NCBI RefSeq assembly: GCF_000812865.1
Contig: NZ_JSYL01000014.1
Span: forward strand, 1-61,283
Origin: Kaistella jeonii
GTDB taxonomy: Bacteria > Bacteroidota > Bacteroidia > Flavobacteriales > Weeksellaceae
DNA: 61,283 nt
Direction of reading: 5' to 3'
Shown here piece by piece: positions 33,879 through 43,527 of the stretch (position 1 is the first letter of the stretch; each line of letters starts with the position of its first letter). Below the pieces are notes generated by a model. The model was not told the DNA's origin, did not search any database, and saw only the letters and a program-made list of their open reading frames with translations. Made by a program: the position numbers and the translations under genes.

Positions 33879-34898
33879 TTATTTAGCAATTTTCTTTTTA
33901 TCTTTTTTCTTTGATGATGCTGTGAATAAAAAGCCGAGTCCAACTCCCAGAACCATCATCATCACTGTTTGGGTTCTTTTTGAAGGAACGGGAATTGCCA
34001 GTTCACCATAAATTCTCATGGGAGATTCTGACGGATATTTTACATTTCCATCGGTATCGGATTCTGCATTTTTTTTCATGACCAACCTCATCGCAGCTGA
34101 AGCCGTGTTGATAATTGCTCTTGGAAATAATCCGTATAAAACTTTCATCACTTGCGCGTAACCATCGGTAATCACACTTTTCTTTGGATTTTTTGCTGCT
34201 TCAACCATTTGCGCTGCCAATTCTCGTGGATCTGAAGAAAAAGGTAGGATTTTAAAATCAAGTCCAGAATATTTTGCGGAATGCATATTTCCCGTTGAAC
34301 GCTGAATTCCTGGATACAATCCTACGATATGGATATTCGGTTCATCGGAAACTTCACCCTGCAATCCTTCTACCATTCCTCTGATTCCAAATTTTGTACT
34401 CGAATAAACGGTGGAATAAGGAGCAGGCATCCAACCGCCGATAGAAACATTGTTGATTAAAACACCTTCTTTCTGTCTCTTAAAAATCGGCAGCACTGCG
34501 TAAGAACCATGAAGATAACCCAGTAGATTTGTTTTCACAACCTGATCTAAAGTCTCTTCCGGAATATCTTCAAATTTTCCACTTGCCATGACTCCGGCAT
34601 TATTGACCCAGAAATCAATTCTTCCATTAAACTGTAAAGCTCTTTCTGCAAGGTTTTTCACTTCTTCCATATTCGAAACATCAGTTTGTACACCCAACGC
34701 AACTGCGCCTAAATCATGGCAAAGTGAAACCGTTTCATCAAGTCCTTTTTGTCCTCGAGCGCCTATCACGACATTGCAACCTTCCAAAGCAAAAGCTTCA
34801 GCAGCCGCTCTTCCTACTCCGCTTGTTCCGCCCGTAATGACGACTGTTTTTCCGGAGAGTACTTTAAATGTTCTTTCTTGTTGCTGTATTTTATCCAT
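33879..34898 (-). CDS. SDR family oxidoreductase, membrane-anchored
   Basis: Read from 34898 (MDKIQQQERTF) the product is 339 residues. It has VVITGGTSGVGRAAAEAFALEG for NAD(P), NNAGV, a catalytic Ser in NVSIGGW, and YSSTK (Y-x-x-x-K). The C-terminus has a hydrophobic segment TVMMMVLGVGLGFLFTASSKKKDKK that should anchor it in the membrane. The substrate is not evident. The 5' region shows no close box. It stands alone. Confidence 0.87.
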   Translation of the reverse strand: MDKIQQQERTFKVLSGKTVVITGGTSGVGRAAAEAFALEGCNVVIGARGQKGLDETVSLCHDLGAVALGVQTDVSNMEEVKNLAERALQFNGRIDFWVNNAGVMASGKFEDIPEETLDQVVKTNLLGYLHGSYAVLPIFKRQKEGVLINNVSIGGWMPAPYSTVYSSTKFGIRGMVEGLQGEVSDEPNIHIVGLYPGIQRSTGNMHSAKYSGLDFKILPFSSDPRELAAQMVEAAKNPKKSVITDGYAQVMKVLYGLFPRAIINTASAAMRLVMKKNAESDTDGNVKYPSESPMRIYGELAIPVPSKRTQTVMMMVLGVGLGFLFTASSKKKDKKKIAK

Positions 34899-35089
34899 TT
34901 TATTTATTTTGATTCTTCTATATGCTATCAATTATTATGCAATTCGCTTTAAAGCAGGATTTTATTTAGAAACTTTATTGGGTTAAAGGATTTTATCACT
35001 AAATCTGATCTCATTTAAAAAAATATTCTAATTTAAAGAATAGAAATTTACCGTCTTTTACAATTCGAAAAAATTTAAACTTAAAAACA

Positions 35090-35590
35090 ATGGTTTCAAA
35101 TCATAATGATAGCGATCTTCTCAAATATTAAAAGAGCGTTTCGAATCTAATATGAATCGACATGAAGATATGAAATGGGAAGAAATTCTAATTAAATTAG
35201 AAAAAAATCCTGAAAAGTTAGAATCATTAAGACAAATGGAAGAGAGTGGCGGTGAAGCAGATGTGATCAAATTTGATGAAAAACCGGGAGAATATCACTT
35301 CTATGATTGCGCTGTGGAAACTCCAAAAAGAAAATAAATCAAAGAATAATGCTGTCGAATCTGCAAAATCAATGGAAATAGAAATTGTGACAGAAGAGGA
35401 ATATCGTTATCTACAAACGCTCGGAAACTTTGATACGAAAACTTCGAGTTGGCTAAAAACACCAGAAAATATCAGAAAATTAGGAGGTGCTATTTTCGCA
35501 GATTTTCGCTTTGATACCATTTTCATTTATCACAATGGTGCCGAATCATATTACCGAGGAAGAGGTTTCCGCGGAGTTTTAAAAGTTTAA
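35090..35590 (+). pseudogene. Broken DUF4256 gene (two frameshifts and an internal deletion)
   Basis: Three consecutive frames together spell a DUF4256-like protein. Segment 1, from ATG 35090, reads MVSNHNDSDLL. Segment 2 (about 35122-35334) reads QILKERFESNMNRHEDMKWEE and on to YHFYDCAVETPKRK. Segment 3 (about 35324-35590) reads KENKSKNNAVES, then LGNFDTKTSSWLKTP, FRFDTIFIYHNGAESYY and RGFRGVLKV. In intact family members about 14 residues (remembered as around RRSVCYDREALESR) lie between segments 2 and 3; they are missing here. The 61- and 105-codon ORFs at 35152 and 35273 are fragments of this. A sequencing error could explain the first shift but not the deletion. Confidence 0.75.
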
Positions 35591-35617
35591 TTTTTCAAAC
35601 TTCAAGTCCCAAAAAAA

Positions 35618-35645
35618 AATCCTGAAAAATTCAGGATTTATATTT
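35618..35645. terminator. Bidirectional terminator
   Basis: A 9-bp inverted repeat AATCCTGAA / TTCAGGATT with A-rich left and T-rich right flanks separates the broken gene from the convergent ferredoxin gene. Confidence 0.78.
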
Positions 35646-35702
35646 TTTATTTATAATATTTGCTCAATTGGCTCTTTTATCTTCTTACTTAGCTCTTAAA
35701 AT

Positions 35703-36035
35703 TTAAGGATACGGCGCAACCACAACTTCCAGACCATCGATTTCTTTGGTAATATGAATCTGGCAACCTAAACGAGAATTTTTTTCAACATGAAAAGCTT
35801 CAGAAAGCATTGCATCTTCTTCGTCGCCCATTTCCTGTAATTTTTCAGAACCTTCTACAACATAAACCTGACAGGAAGCGCACATCGCCATACCACCACA
35901 AACGCCGATCGTTCCTTCCTCCGCCAATTCATAGGATCGAATAACTTCCATCAAATTCATCGACATATCAGTCGGCGCCATGATTTCATGCGTATCTCCG
36001 TTCCGGTCGGTAATTTTTAGTTTAATATCCTGCAT
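35703..36035 (-). CDS. 2Fe-2S ferredoxin (adrenodoxin type)
   Basis: The 110-residue protein has the cluster ligands CGGMAMCASCQVYV and a fourth Cys in LGCQI, as in adrenodoxin/Isc-type ferredoxins. It carries electrons in the cytosol. It is 47 bases downstream of the ferredoxin reductase gene on the same strand, its obvious electron donor. Confidence 0.92.
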   Translation of the reverse strand: MQDIKLKITDRNGDTHEIMAPTDMSMNLMEVIRSYELAEEGTIGVCGGMAMCASCQVYVVEGSEKLQEMGDEEDAMLSEAFHVEKNSRLGCQIHITKEIDGLEVVVAPYP

Positions 36036-36082
36036 TGCTTATATTCTAGGCTCTTTTTAAATTTTACTTAAGTATAAAAAAA

Positions 36083-37135
36083 TTAATCAATCTTTTTAAC
36101 GACTGATTTTTCAGCTTCTTTTCGGCTCCCGTCGAAACCATCAACGCCACTTACCGTTGTATATTTCAGGACATACTTTTTTCCCGGATTCAACATATTA
36201 TAAACACTTTGACACATCAAAGTTGCTTCGTGGAAACCGCATAAAATCAGTTTCAGTTTTCCCGGATAAGTATTGATATCACCGATCGCGTAAACCCCCG
36301 GAATATTTGTTTGGTAATCCAGAGCATTGTTCACCACGATTGCATTTTTTTGAATTTCGAGACCCCAATTTGCCAGATCACCCAATTTTGGAGTAAGTCC
36401 AAAAAGCGGAATAAAATAATCGGTTTCCAGATCAAAAGTTTCGCCATCTTTTTCGATGGTAATGGCGGATAATTTTCCCTCGCCTTTAATTCCTGTTACT
36501 TCAGCGGGCGTCATCATCTTAATTTTTCCCTGATCTTTTAAAGCCTGAACTTTTTCAACAGAATCTAAAGCGCCACGAAATTCATTTCTTCGGTGAATCA
36601 AAGTAACTTCACTTGCAATTTCTGCAAGAAAAATGCTCCAGTCCAAGGCAGAATCGCCACCACCGGCAATCACTACTTTTTTATTTCTAAAATGCTCCGG
36701 CTCTTTGATGAAATATTCAACGCCTTTTTCTTCGTAATCTGCAATATTTTCAATCGCTGGTTTTCTTGGCTCAAAAGTTCCTAAACCACCTGCAATTGCG
36801 ACTGCTTTTGCATGATGAACCGTTCCTTTATTGGTGATCACTTCAAAAGTTCCGTCTTCCAGCTTAGTCAAAGTTTGGGCGGTTTCACCTAAGGTAAAAC
36901 CTGGCTGAAACTGCTTAATTTGTTCCATTAAGTTATTCACCAATTCTCCCGCATTGATGGAAGGAAAACCTGGAATATCGAAAATAGGTTTTTTAGGATA
37001 CAATTCGGTCAGTTGTCCACCAGTTTGAGGAAGTGCGTCGATCAAGTGGCATTTCATTTTGAGTAAACCTGCTTCAAAAACTGCAAAAAGTCCCGTTGGT
37101 CCGGCTCCTATTATCAATATATCCGTTGTAATCAT
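36083..37135 (-). CDS. Ferredoxin--NADP+ reductase, thioredoxin-reductase-like (YumC type)
   Basis: The 350-residue flavoprotein has the FAD motif IIGAGPTGLFAVFEAG, an NAD(P) site VVIAGGGDSALDW, and GVYAIGDINTYPGK near the end. No CxxC redox pair is present, which separates it from thioredoxin reductase and supports the TrxR-like FNR family. It reduces ferredoxin from NADPH and is co-transcribed with the ferredoxin gene. A -7 box lies at 37166-37173. Confidence 0.92.
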   Translation of the reverse strand: MITTDILIIGAGPTGLFAVFEAGLLKMKCHLIDALPQTGGQLTELYPKKPIFDIPGFPSINAGELVNNLMEQIKQFQPGFTLGETAQTLTKLEDGTFEVITNKGTVHHAKAVAIAGGLGTFEPRKPAIENIADYEEKGVEYFIKEPEHFRNKKVVIAGGGDSALDWSIFLAEIASEVTLIHRRNEFRGALDSVEKVQALKDQGKIKMMTPAEVTGIKGEGKLSAITIEKDGETFDLETDYFIPLFGLTPKLGDLANWGLEIQKNAIVVNNALDYQTNIPGVYAIGDINTYPGKLKLILCGFHEATLMCQSVYNMLNPGKKYVLKYTTVSGVDGFDGSRKEAEKSVVKKID

Positions 37136-37165
37136 TCGATGATTTTATTTAGAAAATTAGTTGCA

Positions 37166-37173
37166 CAAATTTA
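37166..37173 (-). promoter_or_regulatory. -7 promoter box of the ferredoxin reductase/ferredoxin operon
   Basis: The minus strand reads TAAATTTG, 31 bases before the ATG at 37135. Confidence 0.5.
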
Positions 37174-37245
37174 AGAAAAATAAAAGAACGGCGGATTGCA
37201 TAATACTGACAAATATCATTTTAAATCCCATTGAATTCAATGTTT

Positions 37246-37253
37246 TATATTTG
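37246..37253 (+). promoter_or_regulatory. -7 promoter box of the DUF3108 gene
   Basis: TATATTTG is an exact TAnnTTTG, 28 bases before the ATG at 37281, and is divergent from the reductase promoter. Confidence 0.55.
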
Positions 37254-37280
37254 TGGCAAAATTTTTGCAAAGTCAATGCC

Positions 37281-38042
37281 ATGAAAAAGATTTTTAGTTT
37301 ATTTATCGTACTGTTTTTCGTCTTGGGACACTCTCAAAAACTCAACAACATTCAATCCGGCGAAGTTTTAAATTATAGAATTCATTATGGGTTTCTAAAT
37401 GCAGGAACTGCCTCCTTGACCACGTTGAAAACTACCTATCAGGGAAAACCTCACTTTTACGTTAAAGGCTACGGAAGAACAACCGGTGCGGTTCGCGCTT
37501 TCTTTAAAGTAGAAGACAACTACGAAAGTTTCATCAATTATAATACAGGATTACCAAGTTTTTATGTTCGTAATGTGCAGGAAGGCGGTTATACGCAGCA
37601 TTTTGAAACGGTTTTTAACCACGATAATAATACGCTGATCTTAACCGATAAAGAGAAAAACAATTCCAGAGTTATAAAAACGGTAAAAGATGTTCAGGAT
37701 ATGATCTCGGCTTTTTATTATTTAAGAGGTTTGAGTCCGGATGAATTAAAAGTTGGAAGTGTAAAGAAACTGAATGTGTGGATCGATGACGAACTCTTCC
37801 CTTTCCAGTTAAAAGTGGTTGGATCAGAAAATGTTACTACAAAATTTGGAACGATCAATTGTTTAAAAATTGTACCGCAAGTAATTAGCGGTCGTGTTTT
37901 TAAAGATAAAGAAGGCGTTACGCTTTGGGTGAGCAACGATAGAAATCTAATTCCAATTGCTGTGAAAGCAGAGTTGGCTGTTGGTTCTTTAAAAGCCAGT
38001 TTAGACTCTTACAAAAACGTAAAATATCCGCTGAACTTTTAA
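37281..38042 (+). CDS. DUF3108 family periplasmic/outer-envelope protein
   Basis: Read from 37281 the product is 253 residues with a signal peptide (MKKIFSLFIVLFFVLGHSQ). The 40-codon upstream extension to 37161 crosses the promoter and is rejected. The DUF3108 fold is visible in GEVLNYRIHYGFLNAGTASL, YHVKGYGRTTGAV-like strands, and LWVSNDRNLIPIAVKAEL. The family has no fixed function but is common in the envelope of Bacteroidota and Proteobacteria. The DUF5916 gene follows 110 bases downstream. Confidence 0.88.
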   Translation: MKKIFSLFIVLFFVLGHSQKLNNIQSGEVLNYRIHYGFLNAGTASLTTLKTTYQGKPHFYVKGYGRTTGAVRAFFKVEDNYESFINYNTGLPSFYVRNVQEGGYTQHFETVFNHDNNTLILTDKEKNNSRVIKTVKDVQDMISAFYYLRGLSPDELKVGSVKKLNVWIDDELFPFQLKVVGSENVTTKFGTINCLKIVPQVISGRVFKDKEGVTLWVSNDRNLIPIAVKAELAVGSLKASLDSYKNVKYPLNF

Positions 38043-38151
38043 ATAAAATTTCAACAATCATTATATAAATCGGCTTCGGTCGATTTTTTTTATTTTGATG
38101 TAACAAAGTGTGCTAAATAGTTGTCTTATTTCTAAGAAAACAAATAACTTC

Positions 38152-40575
38152 ATGAAATCCCGATTATTAGCGACCTTAACCCTCTTCATTTACGGACTGC
38201 ATTTCTCGCAAAAAATTGAGAAAGACTCTATCGTTCGTAAAACTGTTACCGCTCAAAAGATCACAACGCCTCCAAAAATAGATGGGATTTTAGATGAAGA
38301 AGTTTGGAAAAATGCAGCACCTGCTAAAAACTTTGTAGAATTACAACCACAAAATGGTAAAGCGGAATCACCTGAATTTAGAACGGAAGTAAAAATATTG
38401 TACGACGATACCGGAGTTTATTTTGGTGCAAAAATGTACGATCCGGAACCTGACAAAATCGCAAAAGAATTGGTGGAGCGCGATAATGTCGGAAATGATG
38501 ATTTTTTTGATGTTGTCTTAAACGGTTATAATGATAAACAGCAAAGTTTAGAATTTATGGTCTTGCCAAATGGCGTTCAGTTTGATGCAAAAATGACCAA
38601 CGATTATGGCGAAGATTCCAACTGGAGTGCAGTTTGGTACAGCGCAGCAAAAATCGACAACGAAGGCTGGACCGTGGAAATGAAAATTCCCTATTCAGAA
38701 TTACGTTTTCCGAAAAAAGATATTCAGGAATGGGGACTTAATTTTGTGAGAATAATCAGAAGAACTAAAATAAAAACGACGTGGAATTTCATCGATAACA
38801 AAAAAGGTTCTTTTAATCTGTACGACGGAGTTTTAAAAGGAATTGAAAATATAAAACCTCCGACTAGACTTTCCTTCCTACCTTATTTTTCTACTTACAT
38901 CAATAATTTCGACAGCAAAACAACAACCAGTATAAATGGTGGAATGGACGTTAAGTACGGTATTAACGATGCTTTTACTTTGGACACGACTTTAATTCCA
39001 GATTTTGGTCAAACTGCTTTTGATGATAATATTTTAAATTTAGGACCCTTCGAACAGCAGTTTTCAGAGAAGCGCTCCTTTTTTACAGAAGGCACAGAAT
39101 TATTCAGCAAAGGCAACTTATTTTATTCACGCCGAGTTGGAGATTATCCTTCCAGAGAACCTAACATCGGAGAAAATGAATCTTTGGTAGGAACCATTCA
39201 GAAAGTAAAATTACTAAACGCCACCAAAATTTCCGGACGAACCAATAAAGGTTTGGGAATCGGCTTCTTCAACGGCGTTACGAAGAAAACTGACGTAGAA
39301 ATTAAAAATGATATTACAGGACAAACCCGTTTTGAAACCATCGAACCTTTAGCAAATTATAATGTTTTGGTTTTTGATCAGCGATTTAATGGAAATTCTT
39401 CAGTCTCTTTGATCAACACGAATGTAACCAGAGCCGGAAATTTTAGAGATGCAAATGCAACTGCGTTACTGGCAGATCTGACCGATAAGAAAAACAAATA
39501 CAATCTCTATGGAGGTTTCCGCGGCAGTTATGTGAAAGATGGCACTGGTAATTTTGGCACCAACATTAATGGCGGAGTCAAAAAAATATTCGGAAAAAGC
39601 AATTATGAAATAGGTTTCGAAGCGATCACGAAAAATTATAACATCGATGATCTGGGCTACACCGGTGAAACAAATAAAATTCATTACAACGCAAATTACC
39701 ACTATGGCCTTTTGCAACCTACCAAAAATTTCAATAATATTAATCTGAATATAAATTTAGATTACGCAAGAAGATTAGATACGGATTTATTTAAAAATTT
39801 TAAAGTTAATTTAAACTTTAATTTTCAAGATAAAAAGTTCCGAAACTACGGTGGTGGTTTAGAAATTACTCCAAATGGACAAAACGACTTGTATGAACCA
39901 CGTGTTTTCGGAAAATATTTAGCCATTCCTTCTTATGTAAATCCATGGATTAATTTCAATTCGGACAACCGTAAAAAATTTACTTATAATTTGAGTTTAG
40001 ATTATTACGCTTTTGATCAGACTGGAAGAAATCAATTTGATAATGAAATTGCACTAAAATACCGGGTTTCCGACCATTATTCTGTGAGTTACGCTGTAAC
40101 TTATAATATCAGTAACCAGGACCAAGGTTTTGCAGGAAAAGATGCCACCAATATCTACATCGGAAATCGAAATCGAAATACCGTGATCAATGAGATCGGT
40201 TCTCAGTACACGATCAACAATAAAATGGCACTTAGTTTTAATTTGAGACATTATTACACGGAAGTGAATTACAAAAGTTTCGGAACTTTACAAGATGACG
40301 GAAGTGTTTCACCAACCAATAATTTTTCAAAAAGCAACCAAACTTACAATTCCTGGAATGTTGATCTGCGCTATTCGTGGTGGTTTGCGCCCGGAAGTCA
40401 GTTGACGCTACTCTATCAAAATGCCGCGCAAAACTATCTGAACTATTCAAAAATTAATTTCAAAAATAATTTCAGTAATCTGTTTGATGAGCCGATGAAC
40501 AATACGGTCAGTTTAAAAGTTACTTATTACATCGATTATAACCAGGCGAAAAACTGGTTCAAGAAGAAGAGCTAA
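38152..40575 (+). CDS. Family 9 carbohydrate-binding-like/DUF5916 outer-membrane protein
   Basis: Read from 38152 the product is 807 residues with a signal peptide (MKSRLLATLTLFIYGLHFSQ). The ATG at 38110 gives a non-exported N-terminus and is rejected. Residues 30-220 form a CBM9-like domain (PPKIDGILDEEVW, EVKILYDDTGVYFGAKMYDP, WTVEMKIPYSELRFP). The rest is a DUF5916 beta-barrel with alternating aromatic strands (TTSINGGMDVKYGI, SLDYYAFDQTGRNQFDNEI). It probably inserts in the outer membrane and binds a glycan or peptide; substrate unknown. Terminator at 40597. Confidence 0.88.
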   Translation: MKSRLLATLTLFIYGLHFSQKIEKDSIVRKTVTAQKITTPPKIDGILDEEVWKNAAPAKNFVELQPQNGKAESPEFRTEVKILYDDTGVYFGAKMYDPEPDKIAKELVERDNVGNDDFFDVVLNGYNDKQQSLEFMVLPNGVQFDAKMTNDYGEDSNWSAVWYSAAKIDNEGWTVEMKIPYSELRFPKKDIQEWGLNFVRIIRRTKIKTTWNFIDNKKGSFNLYDGVLKGIENIKPPTRLSFLPYFSTYINNFDSKTTTSINGGMDVKYGINDAFTLDTTLIPDFGQTAFDDNILNLGPFEQQFSEKRSFFTEGTELFSKGNLFYSRRVGDYPSREPNIGENESLVGTIQKVKLLNATKISGRTNKGLGIGFFNGVTKKTDVEIKNDITGQTRFETIEPLANYNVLVFDQRFNGNSSVSLINTNVTRAGNFRDANATALLADLTDKKNKYNLYGGFRGSYVKDGTGNFGTNINGGVKKIFGKSNYEIGFEAITKNYNIDDLGYTGETNKIHYNANYHYGLLQPTKNFNNINLNINLDYARRLDTDLFKNFKVNLNFNFQDKKFRNYGGGLEITPNGQNDLYEPRVFGKYLAIPSYVNPWINFNSDNRKKFTYNLSLDYYAFDQTGRNQFDNEIALKYRVSDHYSVSYAVTYNISNQDQGFAGKDATNIYIGNRNRNTVINEIGSQYTINNKMALSFNLRHYYTEVNYKSFGTLQDDGSVSPTNNFSKSNQTYNSWNVDLRYSWWFAPGSQLTLLYQNAAQNYLNYSKINFKNNFSNLFDEPMNNTVSLKVTYYIDYNQAKNWFKKKS

Positions 40576-40596
40576 ATTCCTCAGTTATTAATAAAA

Positions 40597-40630
40597 AAAA
40601 GCTTCCGTAATATTTCGGAAGCTTTTCTAT
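40597..40630. terminator. Terminator between the DUF5916 gene and pheS
   Basis: An 11-bp inverted repeat AAAAGCTTCCG / CGGAAGCTTTT lies between convergent genes, with A and T tracts on the two sides. Confidence 0.8.
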
Positions 40631-40673
40631 TTATCTTAAAAGGATTCAGATAGAATCTTTAATTTTTATTGAA

Positions 40674-41684
40674 TTAAAGGCTCTTAAACTGCTCCAACAT
40701 TCTCTTATCATTTTCAAAGAACATTCGAATGTCGCTCATTTGATACAGCAACATTACGATTCTTTCGATTCCCATTCCAAAAGCATAACCTGAATATTTA
40801 TCGGCGTCGATATTGACGTTTTTTAAAACCGCAGGATCCACCATTCCGCAACCCATAATTTCTAACCAACCTGTTCCCTTTGTAATTCGGTAATCGGTTT
40901 CAGAGTTCAAACCCCAGTAAACATCAACTTCCGCAGAAGGTTCTGTGAAAGGAAAATACGAAGGTCTCAATCTGATTTTTGATTTTCCGAAAAGTTCGGT
41001 GGTGAAAAACTGAATCGTTTGTTTGAGATCGGCAAAACTTACATTTTCGTCTATATATAAACCTTCGATTTGATGAAAAATGCAGTGTGAACGCGAAGAA
41101 ATAGCTTCATTTCGGAAAACTCTTCCCGGAGATAAAATTCTAATTGGAGGTTCATTTTCTTCCATATATCGGATTTGAACGGAAGAGGTATGCGTTCTCA
41201 ACAAAATATCCGGAGCAGTTTCGATAAAAAAAGTGTCCTGCATATCTCTTGCTGGATGGTACTCAGGTAGATTCAGCGCTGTAAAATTATGCCAGTCGTC
41301 CTCAATTTCTGGTCCGTCTGCAACTGCAAAACCGATGGATTTAAAAATCTCTGTAATTCTATTTCGTACCAAATTAATTGGATGGCGCGTTCCTAGTTCG
41401 GAAGGAAATCCTGGTCTTGTTAAATCTTCTTTTTCCAGAATGATTTTAGAAGTTGTCGCTCCTTTTAGATCTTCCAGCTTTGTTTCAACTGCTTGCTTCA
41501 GCATATTGATTTTTTGGCCAAATTCTTTTTTCTGTTCGTTCGGAACTTCTTTGAACTGTGCCAAAATATCGTTGATCAAACCTTTTTTACCACTGAATTT
41601 TATTCGGAACTGTTCGATTTCATCCTTACTTATCGTACTGAAATTTCCTACTTCAATCAATAATTCCTCAATCTTTTCTAACAT
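40674..41684 (-). CDS. pheS: Phenylalanyl-tRNA synthetase alpha subunit
   Basis: The 336-residue class II enzyme has an N-terminal coiled-coil tRNA-binding arm (residues 1-90), motif 1 region [14 protein letters not shown], motif 2 [19 protein letters not shown], and motif 3 [14 protein letters not shown]. With PheT it forms the heterotetramer that charges tRNA-Phe. pheT is not in this window. The -7 box (TATTTTTG) is 20 bases upstream. Confidence 0.96.
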   Translation of the reverse strand: MLEKIEELLIEVGNFSTISKDEIEQFRIKFSGKKGLINDILAQFKEVPNEQKKEFGQKINMLKQAVETKLEDLKGATTSKIILEKEDLTRPGFPSELGTRHPINLVRNRITEIFKSIGFAVADGPEIEDDWHNFTALNLPEYHPARDMQDTFFIETAPDILLRTHTSSVQIRYMEENEPPIRILSPGRVFRNEAISSRSHCIFHQIEGLYIDENVSFADLKQTIQFFTTELFGKSKIRLRPSYFPFTEPSAEVDVYWGLNSETDYRITKGTGWLEIMGCGMVDPAVLKNVNIDADKYSGYAFGMGIERIVMLLYQMSDIRMFFENDKRMLEQFKSL

Positions 41685-41704
41685 CTTTAAATTATAATAG
41701 ATTG

Positions 41705-41712
41705 CAAAAATA
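41705..41712 (-). promoter_or_regulatory. -7 promoter box of pheS
   Basis: The minus strand reads TATTTTTG, an exact TAnnTTTG, 21 bases before the ATG at 41684. Confidence 0.55.
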
Positions 41713-41719
41713 CGATTTT

Positions 41720-42028
41720 TCCTCTAAAAAATTTTAGTGCAGAATAACTAAATTTATTTTAAAGAATAGTAATACAATAAGTATATCTAATTAAACCGCA
41801 AAAATCTTACACTACATTTTTTTTCAACTTCAAAGTCACAAAAGCGTTGCTGTATTTTTTTAACACATAAGTCACATGAGTTTTTTATTGATTTGGAAAG
41901 TGCACATTAGTGATTCCGAAGGAAATCTTAATATTCTTAATTCTTCATCAAACTTAATGGTTGAATCTTTAAAGTTTCAACGATAATATTTTAAAAAATT
42001 TGTGCCTTTGTGGTTCATTTTTAAGATG
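41720..42028. other. Gene-free region, possible degenerate dispersed repeat
   Basis: No credible ORF. From about 41820 it contains CACAAAAG, CACATTAG, AAATCTTAA and ends TGTGCCTTTGTGGTTC. The same set of words in the same order occurs at about 45825-46015, so this may be a worn copy of an intergenic repeat family. Confidence 0.4.
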
Positions 42029-42029
42029 A

Positions 42030-42605
42030 CTAATTCTCCATAAAATTCAAAAACTTTTCAATCACCTGTTTTCTATGGCTGATTTTATTCTTCTCTTCGG
42101 CTTTCATTTCAGCAAAAGTAATTTCATAGTTCTCTGGAATAAAAATAGGATCGTAACCAAAACCTTTCTCTCCTCGAATTTCCTGCGTTAAATTACCGTA
42201 AATCCGTCCTTCAAAATAATTGGTTCCACTTTCATCAACCAAACACATCACGGTTACGAAATAAGCTTTTCGATTTTCCTGACCTTTTAATTCTTCCAGA
42301 ACTTTAGCCATATTTTTCGCAAAATCGTGATCTCCTGCATAACGCGCGGAATAAATTCCGGGTCTTCCATCTAAACCTTCGACAACCAAACCGGAATCAT
42401 CACCAAGACTTGCTTTTCCAGTTTTCTCGAAACAATATTTTGCTTTAATAAGCGCATTTTCATGAAAGCTCAATCCGTCTTCTACAATTTCGTCGTGAAT
42501 ATTGTAATCGGTTAAAGAAGTGACTTTATAGTGATCGCCTAAAATCTGCTGAATTTCTTCTTTTTTGTGCTGATTGTGAGTGGCGATGAGGATTTCTTTT
42601 TGCAT
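42030..42605 (-). CDS. rdgB: Non-canonical purine NTP pyrophosphatase (RdgB/HAM1)
   Basis: Read from 42605 (MQKEILIATHNQHKKEEI) the product is 191 residues. Family motifs are ATHNQHK, DDSGLVVEGLDGRPGIYSARYAG, GFGYDPIFIPE and ISHRKQ. It hydrolyses dITP/XTP and so prevents incorporation of deaminated purines. The ATG at 42683 gives 26 extra low-complexity residues translated from the 7-bp repeat and is rejected. The start codon lies directly against that repeat, so its ribosome-binding region is repeat DNA. Confidence 0.94.
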   Translation of the reverse strand: MQKEILIATHNQHKKEEIQQILGDHYKVTSLTDYNIHDEIVEDGLSFHENALIKAKYCFEKTGKASLGDDSGLVVEGLDGRPGIYSARYAGDHDFAKNMAKVLEELKGQENRKAYFVTVMCLVDESGTNYFEGRIYGNLTQEIRGEKGFGYDPIFIPENYEITFAEMKAEEKNKISHRKQVIEKFLNFMEN

Positions 42606-42633
42606 GGATGATGGATGATGGATGATGGATGAA
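42606..42633. repeat. Heptanucleotide repeat (GGATGAT-type) against the rdgB start codon
   Basis: Three units of GGATGAT and one GGATGAA read on the plus strand, immediately upstream of the rdgB start codon on the minus strand. The same unit is at 32181-32208. Confidence 0.85.
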
Positions 42634-42689
42634 ATTACAACAATTTCCTTTTTAAACTTTGTCAAAGATTTTAACTTTGACAAAGTGAA

Positions 42690-43526
42690 TTAATTTTCAG
42701 AATAATGAACGCGATATTTTTTCATAAAGAGGTAATAAAAAACACTGAATAAAATAATTCCGAAGCCTAGAATGAGATATTCTGAAACATGAAACGTTTC
42801 TGCAAAACTTTCCGTTTTTCCGTAAAAGATGAGAATTGAAGAAACTAAATTATTAAAAGCATGCAAAAGCATTGATAAAAGCAAAGATTTTGTTTTGTAA
42901 TAAACCAGTCCTAAAACTGAACCGAGCAAAACCGCTCCTACAAATTGCCAAGGATTTCCATGAACCAATCCAAAAACGAGCGCTGAGATTGCAATTGCTT
43001 TCCAAGGTTTTACGCCTTTATTCATTAAACCTTTCTGGATAATTCCACGAAAAACGATCTCTTCAAAAATCGGCGCCATGATGACGGCGAGTACAATTAA
43101 AGTTGCATGATCATTTGTCATTTGATCCATTAATTTAGAAAAGTACTCGTAATAATTCCCGAAGACAGGTCCTTTAACAGGAATTTGAGCCGTAATAAAT
43201 TCGCCGATCATCATCATTCCAAACATCATCGGAAAGATCAAAAGGTAAGTCATTAAATTGGTCGGAGAAAAATTAAAATTTAATTTCCTACCTGTTTGTG
43301 GTCTTGCAATAAAATAATCAAAAGCGAAAATAGCTCCCAAAAATCCCGCCGCATTGGCAATTAATAAATAAAAATCTTTGTACTGCAGATTTTCATTAAA
43401 GGCGAAAATAGAGATCACATTTGCGATGGCGACAATTGAACTGCCGACAATCATTCCGCCAATTAAAGCGAGAGCGCCTTGCCAATTGAAAATATAATTT
43501 TTTTTAAGAGAATTTTGATCCATCAA
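42690..43526 (-). CDS. CPBP family intramembrane glutamic endopeptidase
   Basis: The 278-residue inner-membrane protein has about eight hydrophobic segments and the CPBP/Abi motifs: EEIVFRGIIQKGL (EExxxR), FGLVHGN and LLHAFNNLV. The family (Rce1-like) cleaves membrane peptides; partners in bacteria include bacteriocin-immunity or prenyl-protein-like substrates, none evident here. It sits one base after the PemK stop codon and before rdgB on the same strand, so the TA pair may be co-transcribed with it. Confidence 0.88.
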   Translation of the reverse strand: MMDQNSLKKNYIFNWQGALALIGGMIVGSSIVAIANVISIFAFNENLQYKDFYLLIANAAGFLGAIFAFDYFIARPQTGRKLNFNFSPTNLMTYLLIFPMMFGMMMIGEFITAQIPVKGPVFGNYYEYFSKLMDQMTNDHATLIVLAVIMAPIFEEIVFRGIIQKGLMNKGVKPWKAIAISALVFGLVHGNPWQFVGAVLLGSVLGLVYYKTKSLLLSMLLHAFNNLVSSILIFYGKTESFAETFHVSEYLILGFGIILFSVFYYLFMKKYRVHYSEN

Positions 43527-43527
43527 T

